The position numbers and the translations under genes are program-made. The notes beneath the pieces are model-generated. The model saw only the letters and a list, made by a program, of their open reading frames with translations. It searched no databases and was not told the DNA's origin. From JBCDBH01 sp039184055 (GTDB taxonomy: Bacteria > Acidobacteriota > Thermoanaerobaculia > Multivoradales > J023): 25,539 bases of DNA. Below, piece by piece: positions 8,400 through 16,928 of the stretch; the stretch's first letter is position 1; each line of letters opens with the position of its first letter. The DNA is taken from assembly GCA_039184055.1 (NCBI GenBank), contig JBCDBH010000043.1, positions 1 through 25,539 of the forward strand, given 5' to 3'.

Positions 8400-8900
8400 T
8401 CAGCCCGCCTCGGTCGGCAACGACGGTAGCCATGGCGATTCGAGACGCCGATATTCAGCCACCGCGCACGTCTTGAGCTCCGCCGCGTCGGCGTCTTTCA
8501 ACATGTCTTCGGCGTTGATCGAATAGACCACGTCGGCGGCGACACAACGCTGCCCGTCGATCGAAACCTGAGCTCGACAGGTCGCCGTCGTATCGGGCTG
8601 GTCACGCAGGCTCGCTTCGATCTCGACTTCGACCTCGGGACCGACGAATTGGATGAACTTGGCGTGACGAACCATCGCCAACACCGGAAACACCCAACGA
8701 TCCTCGGTGTCGAGCACGGTCGCCTGCACCAAAAGGCCACCGAGCTGGGCACAGATTTCGAGAAGCAACACTCCGGGCGTCACCGGGAACGATGGAAAAT
8801 GATCGGCGAACAGCGTGCTCGGATAGTCCGTCCGCGCCGTGCCTCGGATCGACCGCGCCGGCTCCAAATGCGTGACGGACTGTAGAAGCTTCCACTGCAT
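8400..8900 (-). CDS. FabA/FabZ-like 3-hydroxyacyl-ACP dehydratase (hotdog fold)
   Basis: The 166-aa protein carries the FabZ core DHFPSFPVTPGVLLLEICAQ at residues 33-52, with the expected catalytic His34 and Glu48 and the Pro-Gly-Val turn. FabZ enzymes are about 145-160 aa, so it is full length. It should dehydrate 3-hydroxyacyl-ACP, feeding the FabL-type reductase downstream. The C-terminal tail after about residue 125 is less typical. This is the first gene of the minus-strand operon; 90 bp separate it from the divergent ligase gene. The likely SD (GGTGAG) lies inside a small hairpin just upstream. A hotdog thioesterase is less likely because of the FabZ His/Glu pair. Confidence 0.83.
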   Translation of the reverse strand: MQWKLLQSVTHLEPARSIRGTARTDYPSTLFADHFPSFPVTPGVLLLEICAQLGGLLVQATVLDTEDRWVFPVLAMVRHAKFIQFVGPEVEVEIEASLRDQPDTTATCRAQVSIDGQRCVAADVVYSINAEDMLKDADAAELKTCAVAEYRRLESPWLPSLPTEAG

Positions 8901-8906
8901 CTCGAC

Positions 8907-8923
8907 TCACCGGCATACGGTGA
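8907..8923 (-). promoter_or_regulatory. Small hairpin covering the SD of the first operon gene
   Basis: A perfect 6-bp inverted repeat TCACCG / CGGTGA with a 5-nt loop lies 6 nt upstream of the dehydratase start codon at 8900. On the minus strand the downstream arm contains GGTGAG, the only SD-like sequence for that gene, so folding would hide it. It could tune translation of the operon or be chance. No -10/-35 pair is convincing in the 90-bp divergent spacer; TAGTATA at 8974-8980 is a possible -10 for the plus-strand gene. Confidence 0.3.
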
Positions 8924-8990
8924 AGGCGAACCCACCGATTCGCGCTCGGAACAACGATCACGAAAACGGTCGGTAGTATAGCGACGATCG

Positions 8991-11597
8991 ATGCGGCGTT
9001 CGAAATCCACCGACCCACGCACTCTTCGTGATCTCGTCGACACGTTGACCACGCTGCCGGGGCGTCATGCGATCGGACTGCATGGCGATATCGGTACGCG
9101 ATGGTGGACCCGTCGTCGTCTCCGTGACGAGATCCTCCATGCCGCCGCGTGGTTGGCCGAGAAGGGTGTCGGTCCCGGTGATCGCTATGTCTTGTGGGCG
9201 GCGAACAGCCTCGAATGGTGCGCGTTCTTTCTCGCGGCGTCGCTCCGAGGTGCGGTCGCGGTGCTGGTCGATCGTGAGCTCGGAGCCGAGTTCGTCGAGG
9301 CCGTGGTGGCCGAAACCAAGAGTCGTCTCGTGGTGCACGATCGGCCCGCCATCGATCGTGCGCTCGGACCCGACGTACCCACCCTTGGCGTCTACACGCT
9401 CGGTGAGCACGCCCCGGTCATCATGCCCGACGGCATCATGACCCCCGCTCCCGACGACGACGCGGCGGTGCTCTACAGCTCCGGTACGACGGCACGCCCC
9501 AAGGGCATCACCGTCACCCACGCCAACCTGATCGCCCAATTGATGCCGTTTCGTCGCCTCCGCGGCCCGGCGCGCATCGCACCGGTCGGCATGATGGTGA
9601 TCCCACCGCTGAGTCACATTCTCGGGCTCGGTACCGGTCTGCTGCTCTCGATGTATCTTCGGCTCCGTCTGGTGCTGTGCGCGGGTTCCGGACCGGTGGC
9701 GTGGATTCGCGCCGCCCGCGCCACCCGCGCGCAGCTGATCGTGGCGGTGCCGCGGATCGTCGAGGCGCTCGCCACCGCGGTCGAGAAAAGCCGGCTCGGC
9801 ACGCACGACAGCCTCGCGGTTCGGGCTCGAACACGAGGTCGACGGGCTCGTCAATGGCTGGCGTTTCGTCACCGTCAACGATTGCTCGGCAGCTGGTTTC
9901 GGGCCTTTGTCGTCGGTGGCAACAAGCTGCCGACCGCCACGGTGCGCTTCTGGCAGCGCACCGGCATTCTGGTCATCCAGGGCTACGGCCTCACCGAGAC
10001 GACAGGCATTGTTTCAGTGAGCAACCCCCTGACGACACGTGGTCTCGACATCGGTCGTCCGGTCGCGGCGTATGACATCCGCTTAGCACCGGACGGGGAG
10101 ATCTTGGTCCGTGGCGACCAGGTCGCGCCCCACGGCACACCGGTCGACGACGATGGTTTCTTCGCCACCGGCGACCTCGCGACATGGGACGGAGCCGATC
10201 GGCTCGTCTTTCTCGGCCGCAAGAAGGACGTCATCGTCACCGCCGACGGCTACAACCTCCATCCCGTCGAGCTCGAGGAACGGCTCGATCGCCAGCCAGG
10301 CGTCCGAGAGAGCGTCGTGATCGCGCGCGGGGAAGGCGAAGCCACCGTCGCCCACGCCGTGCTGGTCATGGAGGACGACGCGAATCCGGCTGAAGCCATG
10401 CGCGCGGCCAACCAGAACCTGCCGCCCCATTTTCAGATTCGCAGCTGGACCCGATGGCCCGAAGCAAGCCTGCCACGCAACAGCTTGATGAAAGTCCGAC
10501 GTGTCGAGGTGATGCGACGGCTCGACTCGATCGCATCGCAGCCGGCCTCGACGAACGCCGCCACGACCATGGCTGCCGTGCTCGCCTCGGACGACCGTGA
10601 CGAAACCGTTCGACGTCTCGCCGACCTCCTGGCCGTCACCGACAGCACCGACACGGAGGCTGAAACGATCGCGCTCACCGAGCTCGGACTGTCATCGCTC
10701 GATCTCTTGACCGTGATCGCCGGGATCGAGTCACGATGCGGTGTCGAGCTGTCGTCGCCACGTGTCGACGAGCACACCACGGTCGCCGACCTTCGCGCCC
10801 AGCTGACATCGGGTGACGTCGTTCCAGCACAAGACGATCGCGCGTCCGACCTCCCCAACCACCAGCCGTGGTGGGCGGGCACCGTCGTCGCGAGCTGGCT
10901 CCGCCCGTTCGTCCGTGCCGTGGCGATCGGGTTCTGGTCGTGGATGTCGGCACGGATCGAGAGTCGTTGGCACTATGAACCGAGCCGCGTGAAGCCACCG
11001 TTTCTGATCGCGGCGATGCCCCACGTCAGCTGGCTCGACACCTTCGTGGTCTTCTCGGCCCTGCCGCCAGCGCTGCGACGAACGCCTTTCGTCACCACCG
11101 ACCACGACTTCGCGCCATGGTTTGCGCCCCGGCACACAACCTGGCTGGCGCGCGTGCTATCGGGAGCCGGCTACTACCTCGGCCTTCCCGCTCTCTTCCC
11201 TTTCACCATCCTCGCCAGCGGCGGGCGCGCTCGTGAGGGTCTGCGCTATGGCGCACGTCTGCTCGAGCGGGGCCATAACGCCATCTCCTTTCCCGAGGGT
11301 CTGATCTTCTTTCGCGACCAGCTCACCCATCATCCCGGCATCGCGTTGTTGGCGAGGGAGACGGGCAGCCAGCTCGTACCCACCTACATCGAAGCAGCCG
11401 AACGAACCATCGGCTGGCGGTGGCGTCGCCCACGACCGACGATCACCGTGCATTTCGGTACGCCGATCACCCCCCGTCCCGATCAAGATCTCAGCGAAAT
11501 CACCGCCGCCGTGCACACGGCATGGGAGACGCTCAGAACGACGGTGCACGACGAGAAGAATCGAGCAACGCCGCACGGGTCGAGTATCGATAGCTGA
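8991..11597 (+). CDS. Three-domain acyl-AMP ligase / acyl carrier protein / PlsC-type acyltransferase
   Basis: The protein is 868 aa. Residues 1-510 are an AMP-forming ligase: P-loop YSSGTTARPKG (162-172), YGLTETTG (332-339), TGDLATWD (393-400) and the catalytic Lys501 region near LPRNSLMK. Residues 535-610 are an ACP with LGLSSLD, Ser569 being the phosphopantetheine site. Residues 630-868 are a PlsC-like acyltransferase with His678-x4-Asp683 (HVSWLD) and FPEG at 767-770. It can be read as a one-chain machine that activates a fatty acid as AMP ester, loads it on its own ACP and passes it to an acceptor hydroxyl. E. coli Aas has related domains in the opposite order and no built-in ACP. The gene is divergent from the FAS-type operon, and its 3' end overlaps the next, convergent gene by 65 bp. 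Confidence 0.9.
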   Translation: MRRSKSTDPRTLRDLVDTLTTLPGRHAIGLHGDIGTRWWTRRRLRDEILHAAAWLAEKGVGPGDRYVLWAANSLEWCAFFLAASLRGAVAVLVDRELGAEFVEAVVAETKSRLVVHDRPAIDRALGPDVPTLGVYTLGEHAPVIMPDGIMTPAPDDDAAVLYSSGTTARPKGITVTHANLIAQLMPFRRLRGPARIAPVGMMVIPPLSHILGLGTGLLLSMYLRLRLVLCAGSGPVAWIRAARATRAQLIVAVPRIVEALATAVEKSRLGTHDSLAVRARTRGRRARQWLAFRHRQRLLGSWFRAFVVGGNKLPTATVRFWQRTGILVIQGYGLTETTGIVSVSNPLTTRGLDIGRPVAAYDIRLAPDGEILVRGDQVAPHGTPVDDDGFFATGDLATWDGADRLVFLGRKKDVIVTADGYNLHPVELEERLDRQPGVRESVVIARGEGEATVAHAVLVMEDDANPAEAMRAANQNLPPHFQIRSWTRWPEASLPRNSLMKVRRVEVMRRLDSIASQPASTNAATTMAAVLASDDRDETVRRLADLLAVTDSTDTEAETIALTELGLSSLDLLTVIAGIESRCGVELSSPRVDEHTTVADLRAQLTSGDVVPAQDDRASDLPNHQPWWAGTVVASWLRPFVRAVAIGFWSWMSARIESRWHYEPSRVKPPFLIAAMPHVSWLDTFVVFSALPPALRRTPFVTTDHDFAPWFAPRHTTWLARVLSGAGYYLGLPALFPFTILASGGRAREGLRYGARLLERGHNAISFPEGLIFFRDQLTHHPGIALLARETGSQLVPTYIEAAERTIGWRWRRPRPTITVHFGTPITPRPDQDLSEITAAVHTAWETLRTTVHDEKNRATPHGSSIDS

Positions 11598-12477
11598 AAT
11601 CGGTATCTCGAACGATCTTGGTGCCGTCGTTGTTCCACGAATAGCGCAGGTAGTCGAGCGTCGCGGGAGGCGCTTCGCTCAGCGCACGCAAGCCCAGTCC
11701 CCAGGCCAGCCGCGCGAGCCCACCGAGCACGAACGCGGGCAGACGCACGACCCGACCTCCGAGTCGATACGCCACCTGAGCCACGGGAAGCGCGCCGGGC
11801 GCGGTCAGGTTGTACGCCCCGGCCACCTCCTCGACGAGCAAGGTCTCGAGAGCCATCGCCACGTCGTCCTCGTGCACCACCGGCAATCGAGGATCGCGAC
11901 CGGCGACCAGCGGCACAAAGCGTTTCGACAGCTGGCGACGAATGTAGTTGTCCATGCCCGGGCCGACCACCACGCTCGGTCGCGCCACGACGACCCGGCA
12001 CGCGGCATGCTCTTCGGCAAAGGCGCGCACCAACGCCTCGACCCGCACCTTGTCTTCGACGTACGGAAACCCGGGCTTGCCACGGAGCGGCGCCGCTTCG
12101 TCGAGCCGTCGCGAATGATCCGGCCAGGCGCCATAGACTGTCGCGCTCGACACCACGACGAGAGCGCGAACGCCGACGTCGGCACAGGCGGTGAGCACGT
12201 TCTCGCTCCCGCCGACGTTGATCTCACGATCGCGACGTCGCCGCCGACTCGGGGCGACCCGAAACGCCAAATGCACCACCTTCTCGACGCCAAACCGCGA
12301 GAAGAGCGACGTCATCGGCTGGCGGACGTCGTGACACACATAGTGCAGACGCGGATCCTCGATCCCCGGCGGTTCGAGGTCGAGCGCGACGATCATCGGG
12401 CCTTGCTCGCGCGCCAGGAGACGGGCCAACAATCGCCGACCGAGATAGCCGGACGCACCGGTGATCGCGACGGTCAT
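11533..12477 (-). CDS. NAD-dependent epimerase/dehydratase (extended SDR)
   Basis: This 314-aa extended SDR has the nucleotide motif TGASGYLG at residues 6-13, VVHLAF at 67-72, INVGGSENVL (86-95), and catalytic Ser110/Ser111 with Tyr139-x3-Lys143 (YVEDK). Relatives epimerise or dehydrate nucleotide sugars, or act on lipid-linked sugars and sterol/terpenoid alcohols; the substrate cannot be told. The start at 12477 is chosen because the Rossmann motif begins at once; the frame is open upstream but that part is Arg-rich and noncoding-like. It is divergent from the PIG-L gene across 69 bp and converges with the ligase gene, overlapping it at the 3' end. The C-terminal third is poorly conserved and rich in hydrophobic residues. 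Confidence 0.85.
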   Translation of the reverse strand: MTVAITGASGYLGRRLLARLLAREQGPMIVALDLEPPGIEDPRLHYVCHDVRQPMTSLFSRFGVEKVVHLAFRVAPSRRRRRDREINVGGSENVLTACADVGVRALVVVSSATVYGAWPDHSRRLDEAAPLRGKPGFPYVEDKVRVEALVRAFAEEHAACRVVVARPSVVVGPGMDNYIRRQLSKRFVPLVAGRDPRLPVVHEDDVAMALETLLVEEVAGAYNLTAPGALPVAQVAYRLGGRVVRLPAFVLGGLARLAWGLGLRALSEAPPATLDYLRYSWNNDGTKIVRDTDFSYRYSTRAALLDSSRRAPSF

Positions 12478-12546
12478 CAGCACAGTGTAGTGGACCGTTT
12501 GTGGGGTCGACAAAGCGCCGGTGCTACGATCGGGACCATCACCACC

Positions 12547-13242
12547 ATGAACCGAGGCACCCTCGTCCTTTCCCCTCATGCCGACGATGCCGCGTTGTCG
12601 GTCGGGGGTGCGCTCCAGCGGTCTTTCTTTCCGTCTCCCGTCACCGTGGCGACGCTCTTCGGTCGTTCGAATTACTCGCGCGACGGTGGCTTTCACGCCG
12701 ATTGGACCGAGGTCACGAGCATCCGACGCGCCGAGGACGAGCGCTACGCGACCCGGCTCGGTATCGATCTCGACTATCGAGAGCTGCCGGAAGCCAGCCT
12801 GCGTGACGTGCCGATCTTCGCCAAGAACGCTCGGGAAACGATCGCGATCCCCGAAGGGCTCGAACCGACGCTGCGTGATCTCCTCGCCGCGACCCGTCCG
12901 AGCGAGGTATTAATCCCTCTCGGTTTGGGACACCACGTCGATCATCTCGTCGTGCACCACGTGGCCCTCGCGTGGCCGTTCGCAACAGCGGTACGACGCT
13001 GGTTCTACGAAGACCTTCCCTACGCGGCCGCGCTCGGCGGACGGGTGATTCGTCGCCGGGCGCGCGACGTCGGCTTGCCGCTGGAGCCGATCGACATCGA
13101 CATCACCGAAGTCGTGGATCAGAAGATCGACGCCCTGTCGATCTACGCCAGCCAGCTCGAACCCCGCGACCTGCGCAAGGTCGCCCGTCATCGACGTCGC
13201 TTCGGTCGAACCCGCGAACGCCTGTGGCGCGAAACGCGATGA
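12547..13242 (+). CDS. PIG-L/LmbE-family deacetylase
   Basis: This 231-aa protein has the PIG-L zinc signature PHADDAALSVGG at residues 10-21 (His11, Asp13, Asp14) and the second ligand segment GHHVDH at 128-133 with His133, plus the conserved Arg/Glu stretch around RRAEDER (60-66). The family removes N-acetyl groups from N-acetylglucosamine-type sugars, as in GPI, mycothiol and teicoplanin pathways. The start at 12547 is preceded by a short spacer; an in-frame opening further upstream is only the antisense of the SDR gene. Its stop overlaps the start of the next GT4 gene (ATGA). A GT4 plus PIG-L pair suggests that a GlcNAc residue is added and then deacetylated, as in mycothiol synthesis, although the product here need not be a thiol. 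Confidence 0.88.
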   Translation: MNRGTLVLSPHADDAALSVGGALQRSFFPSPVTVATLFGRSNYSRDGGFHADWTEVTSIRRAEDERYATRLGIDLDYRELPEASLRDVPIFAKNARETIAIPEGLEPTLRDLLAATRPSEVLIPLGLGHHVDHLVVHHVALAWPFATAVRRWFYEDLPYAAALGGRVIRRRARDVGLPLEPIDIDITEVVDQKIDALSIYASQLEPRDLRKVARHRRRFGRTRERLWRETR

Positions 13243-14705
13243 AGATCCTCATGCTCAGCGAGTCGAGCTATCCGCTGCATCCGGGTGGCTCGGGAAAGAC
13301 CTCCCACCTCCTCGCGGCGGCACTGGCGGAGCGAGGGCATCGGGTCCATCTGGTGAGCCTCATCGCCGACGAGCACGCTCGTCGCGAAACGCTCGATGGC
13401 GTCGACGTCATCCGTCTCGCCGACCGACCCGCGACGCCCGGCGTCGGGCGTGACCGACGAGCCGCCCGTGATCTCGAACACCGGCTCGCGAAACGGCTCG
13501 ATCTCGACGCGATCGACATCGTGCACGATAGCGGTGGCTTCTTGTCGTACTTCCTCTCGCTGGCTGAACGACTTCGCAGCCAATTCGGCAGTCGCGTGGT
13601 GATGCACTTCCGTTATCTCCTGCATCGTCATCAAGCGATCTACCGTACAAGCTCGGGGGTCGCCGCCGCGTCGATCGACGCCTGCAACTTCGAAACGAAT
13701 ATTCACGAGACCACCCAGTGCTTCGGCGTGCGAACCGCCGACCACGTGCTCTGCCCGTCTCACGACGACGCGACATTCGTCGACGCCGCCTATCGCCCGA
13801 CCCGTCTCTCGGTGCTCCCGGATCCGATCGACCCGCATTTCCTCCAGGCACCCACGCCATCACCCTCGCGAGATCGAACCCTGCTCTTTCGCGGCGCTGC
13901 CGACAACCATCTCAAAGGCGCCGAAATCGTGCTCGAGGCGTTTCCAAAGCTCCGTACGCGCTACCCCGATCTACGTTTGATGGTGGTCGGCGGCGGTGGC
14001 GAGAGCTTCGCGGAACGACTCGGACACGACCGGGTGATGACGCTCCCCTGGCTCGACGATGCGACCGCGATGGCCAACGCCTATGCCCGGGCGACCGTGG
14101 TCGTCGCGCCATCCCACTACGAGTCATTTGGGCTGATGGCCATCGAAGCGATGGCGGCGGGTCGACCGGTAGTCGCCGCGCCGGTCGGTGGCATGCGCGA
14201 TGTGATCGACGACAGCGGCGGTGGCTTGCTCTTTCCCGAGCGTCATCCGAGCACCTGGAGCGACGCCCTGGTCGACGCCGTGTCGACCCTGCTCGACGAC
14301 CCGACACACGTCCAGGAGCTCGCCGATCGTGGCCATCGCTACGTGCGCGACCGACTCATGCCGAGCCACATCGCGACACGGCTCGAAACGCTCTACAAAG
14401 AACTGATCGAAAGAAAGCATGACGCCACGCGGCCCCATTTGACCGCGCCTTCGTGGTCCCGAGACGATCAGCTGCGCTATCTCGACACGGCGAACACGTG
14501 GGCCCGAGCCGCGAACCCTGCGATCGAAGAGGACAACTGGCGAAACGACATCGACCACCACTGCACCGGCTGCACCCGCGACCGCATCGCCACGGGCCTG
14601 CTCGCGCTTCGCCAAGGCACGCCGTCCGCTCCCGTGTGCCCACTCGCCGTCCTGCAACAGCGGCTGGTCCGCGATCATCAAGAACGTCTCGGTGATCTGA
14701 CCTAG
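13239..14705 (+). CDS. GT4 glycosyltransferase with C-terminal CxxC...C module (paralog A)
   Basis: The protein is 488 aa. The N-terminal half begins MKILMLSESSYPLHPGGSG and contains HDSGGFLSYF at 96-105; the donor half has SHYESFGLMAIEAMAAG at 292-308. The start at 13239 overlaps the PIG-L stop by 4 nt. After the catalytic core, from about residue 405, comes an unusual tail: a YLD.A helix, then Cys442-x2-Cys445 (CTGCTRDR) and Cys467 in VCPLAVLQQ. The same tail recurs in the inverted paralog at 15309-16886. GT4 enzymes do not normally carry it. It may bind a metal with a fourth ligand (His440 or His441 are nearby) or a partner. Donor and acceptor are unknown. Confidence 0.88.
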   Translation: MKILMLSESSYPLHPGGSGKTSHLLAAALAERGHRVHLVSLIADEHARRETLDGVDVIRLADRPATPGVGRDRRAARDLEHRLAKRLDLDAIDIVHDSGGFLSYFLSLAERLRSQFGSRVVMHFRYLLHRHQAIYRTSSGVAAASIDACNFETNIHETTQCFGVRTADHVLCPSHDDATFVDAAYRPTRLSVLPDPIDPHFLQAPTPSPSRDRTLLFRGAADNHLKGAEIVLEAFPKLRTRYPDLRLMVVGGGGESFAERLGHDRVMTLPWLDDATAMANAYARATVVVAPSHYESFGLMAIEAMAAGRPVVAAPVGGMRDVIDDSGGGLLFPERHPSTWSDALVDAVSTLLDDPTHVQELADRGHRYVRDRLMPSHIATRLETLYKELIERKHDATRPHLTAPSWSRDDQLRYLDTANTWARAANPAIEEDNWRNDIDHHCTGCTRDRIATGLLALRQGTPSAPVCPLAVLQQRLVRDHQERLGDLT

Positions 14706-14739
14706 CTCGAACGTGACCCGCATCTGCTAGCTTCGAGCC

Positions 14740-15339
14740 ATGAAGCTCCCGCTCGTATCGCGCTGGTTGCGTCGTCGACAACCACCGGTTCCGGATGGTC
14801 CCAGGCTCCATACCGGATGTGGTCCCGAGGACTTCTTTCCTCGCCTGCTCGACGGCTGGGTCAACCTCGACAATCGCTACGATCATCCCGAGCACGGCCC
14901 GGTTGATCTGGTGCAAGAGTGGCCGTTCGCCGACAGCTCGGTCGCCGTCGTCTACAGCGAGGATCTGATCGAGCACCTCGAGCAGCGACTGCAATTCATC
15001 TACTTCGCCGAGGCGATACGGGTGCTCAAGCCACACGGCGTCCTGCGGGTGGTTTGCCCCATGCTCAACGAGCGGATCATTCGCCGCGTGGCCTTTCCAA
15101 ACTGGCCCGATGTCGGTTTTCGTTCGATGGACTACGGCGCCGAATGGCTCGCCTGGGGTCATGTGCTGATTCCGACCTACGAGTATCTGGCGCGAGCGCT
15201 CGAGCTGATCGGCTTTGTCGAGATCACCCGACGCAACAAAAGTGACAGCGTAATCCCCGACTTTCCCGGTGACAAACGACCGGTCGAGATGGATCCCAGC
15301 GAGCAGCTCTATGTCGAAGCACGCAAGCCGGGCAGATAG
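14740..15339 (+). CDS. Small SAM-dependent methyltransferase-like protein
   Basis: This 199-aa protein has the shortened class I methyltransferase layout seen in glycan clusters: LHTGCGPEDF (23-32, motif I glycine loop), GWVNLDNR (39-46, acidic strand 2 end with Asp44), SEDLIEHL (73-80) and AEAIRVLKPHGVLRVVCP (90-107). These proteins are usually annotated as predicted SAM-dependent methyltransferases; substrates are mostly untested. It sits 34 bp after paralog A and converges with paralog B, overlapping its end by 31 bp. It is therefore bracketed by the two related GT4 genes, which suggests a joint task such as methylating the transferred sugar. A 7-bp inverted repeat (GCTCGAA 14705-14711, TTCGAGC 14732-14738) lies directly before the start. 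Confidence 0.75.
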   Translation: MKLPLVSRWLRRRQPPVPDGPRLHTGCGPEDFFPRLLDGWVNLDNRYDHPEHGPVDLVQEWPFADSSVAVVYSEDLIEHLEQRLQFIYFAEAIRVLKPHGVLRVVCPMLNERIIRRVAFPNWPDVGFRSMDYGAEWLAWGHVLIPTYEYLARALELIGFVEITRRNKSDSVIPDFPGDKRPVEMDPSEQLYVEARKPGR

Positions 15340-16886
15340 TCACGCTCCGACGCCAGCTCTTTCTGCCGCAGAGCCAACGGACACACCTCGCGTACCGCCG
15401 TTGCGAGACGTCGCCGCCACCGTTCGGGTGTAAAGGTGCGTTCGAAACGCGCGCGTCCCGCTCGATCGAGCTCTTGGATCGACTCCGCCATGCGTGCATG
15501 GGTACAGCCGAGACAGCGATCCGTAACCGTGTCGTCCCAGGTCTCGAGGGTCTCGCGACCCACCGCGCGAGCCTCGTCACCCGCATACGAAGCAAGACGA
15601 TCGAGATAGGCCGACGTGTCCGCGTCGTCCCAGACCGGCGGTTGGATCTCACCACAATACGAAGTCGCCAGGACCTCGCGATAAAGCGACTCGACCCGGG
15701 CCACGACCACCGGCAGCGCCAGATGATCACGAGCAAAGCGATACGCCGCGCTCCCCATCGACTCCAGCGTGGCTGGATCGCGCAAGAGAGCCACGGTGCG
15801 ATCGGCCAGCTCGTCCACCCAATCATCCGCATCCTCGGCGGAGAGCAGGAGACCGTTCTCCCCGTCGCAAATCATCTCGCTCAGACCACCCACCGGACTG
15901 CCGACCACGGGTGTCCCCACCGCCATGGCCTCGGCGCACATCAAACCGAAGGGCTCATAACGCGACGGCATCCACACCAGGTCGACCGCCGCCAGCGTCG
16001 TAGCGAGCGCCTCCGCATCACCGATCCAGCCAAGCGCTTCGACCGCCGAACCAAAGGCGTCGCGAAACGAGCCCACTACCGAATCGTCGGCCGCCGCGAG
16101 GATCAACCGACAGTCCGGCAAACGCTGACGCAGACGATCGAAGGCTTGAAACACGACGTCAGTACCCTTGAACCGCACATCGGCGATCCGCCCACCGAAC
16201 AACACCAGCGGTCCGCGATCCCCTCCGAGCTCGTCCCGACGTCGGGTCCGCGCGGAAGCGTCGATCGCGTGGGGCACCACCGGATCGGGCAGGGTCACGA
16301 GCTCGCCTCGGGGCCGATAGTGCTCACGGACGAAATAAGCGTCGTCCTCCGACAGCACGACGACGCGGGTCGCGAAACGAGCCGGAAATCCCTGCGAGCT
16401 GATGTGGAGAAAGCTCTCGAAACCCAGGAAGTCGCCACCGAGCAGATCTAGCCGTCCGGTTTGGGTCTCCAAGATACGATGCCGGATCATCAGGTAGCGA
16501 TAGTGCAGCACCAGCGGTAGGCCCCAACGACGATCGAGCTCCCACGCCACCGGGAAGAAATACGACAAAAAACCCCCGCTATCGTGCACGAGGTCGATGA
16601 CGTCGAGATCGAGATGGCGCTCGAGATAGTCGAGAACGTGCTCGGCCGTCGCCTGTTCGATCCGCTCGCTGGCGATCTCGGAGGTATCGAGCCGCGCAAA
16701 GCGGTGGACATCGACCCCGTCGATCTCCTCGCGCACGGCCGAGTCGGTAGTCTCCGACACCAGGTGCACGACGTGGCCACGAGCCACCAGACCCGCGGCG
16801 AGCTGGTGCGAGCATTTGCCCGCGCCCCCTGGATGACGCGGATACGAGCTCTCGCTGAACATCAGAATGCGTAGCGGTTTGGCCAT
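15309..16886 (-). CDS. GT4 glycosyltransferase with C-terminal CxxC...C module (paralog B)
   Basis: The protein is 525 aa from the ATG at 16886; another in-frame ATG at 16910 would add eight residues. The shorter form matches the paralog, whose Rossmann strand starts at once. It shares LMFSESSYPRHPGGAGK, HDSGGFLSYF and SRYEPFGLMCAEAMAVG (308-324) with paralog A. The tail repeats the module: Cys458-x2-Cys461 (CLGCTHARMAE) and Cys502 in EVCPLALRQ, with 40 residues between Cys461 and Cys502 instead of 21. It is transcribed opposite to paralog A, so the pair is an inverted duplication around the methyltransferase gene. Divergence suggests different donors or acceptors. It starts divergently, 42 bp from the next gene. 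Confidence 0.87.
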   Translation of the reverse strand: MAKPLRILMFSESSYPRHPGGAGKCSHQLAAGLVARGHVVHLVSETTDSAVREEIDGVDVHRFARLDTSEIASERIEQATAEHVLDYLERHLDLDVIDLVHDSGGFLSYFFPVAWELDRRWGLPLVLHYRYLMIRHRILETQTGRLDLLGGDFLGFESFLHISSQGFPARFATRVVVLSEDDAYFVREHYRPRGELVTLPDPVVPHAIDASARTRRRDELGGDRGPLVLFGGRIADVRFKGTDVVFQAFDRLRQRLPDCRLILAAADDSVVGSFRDAFGSAVEALGWIGDAEALATTLAAVDLVWMPSRYEPFGLMCAEAMAVGTPVVGSPVGGLSEMICDGENGLLLSAEDADDWVDELADRTVALLRDPATLESMGSAAYRFARDHLALPVVVARVESLYREVLATSYCGEIQPPVWDDADTSAYLDRLASYAGDEARAVGRETLETWDDTVTDRCLGCTHARMAESIQELDRAGRARFERTFTPERWRRRLATAVREVCPLALRQKELASERDYLPGLRAST

Positions 16887-16928
16887 GCTAGAGTCCGCGC
16901 GTTCATCCATGGCGCGACATCACCACCT

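Noticed and set aside
8958..9878. Long minus-strand frame opposite the ligase gene
   Set aside because: It is charged, low in recognisable structure, and lies antisense to clear AMP-ligase motifs; a product of high GC and skewed codon use.
11872..12546. In-frame extension upstream of the PIG-L start
   Set aside because: It is antisense to the SDR gene and shows no protein-like pattern; PIG-L motifs begin right after the ATG at 12547.
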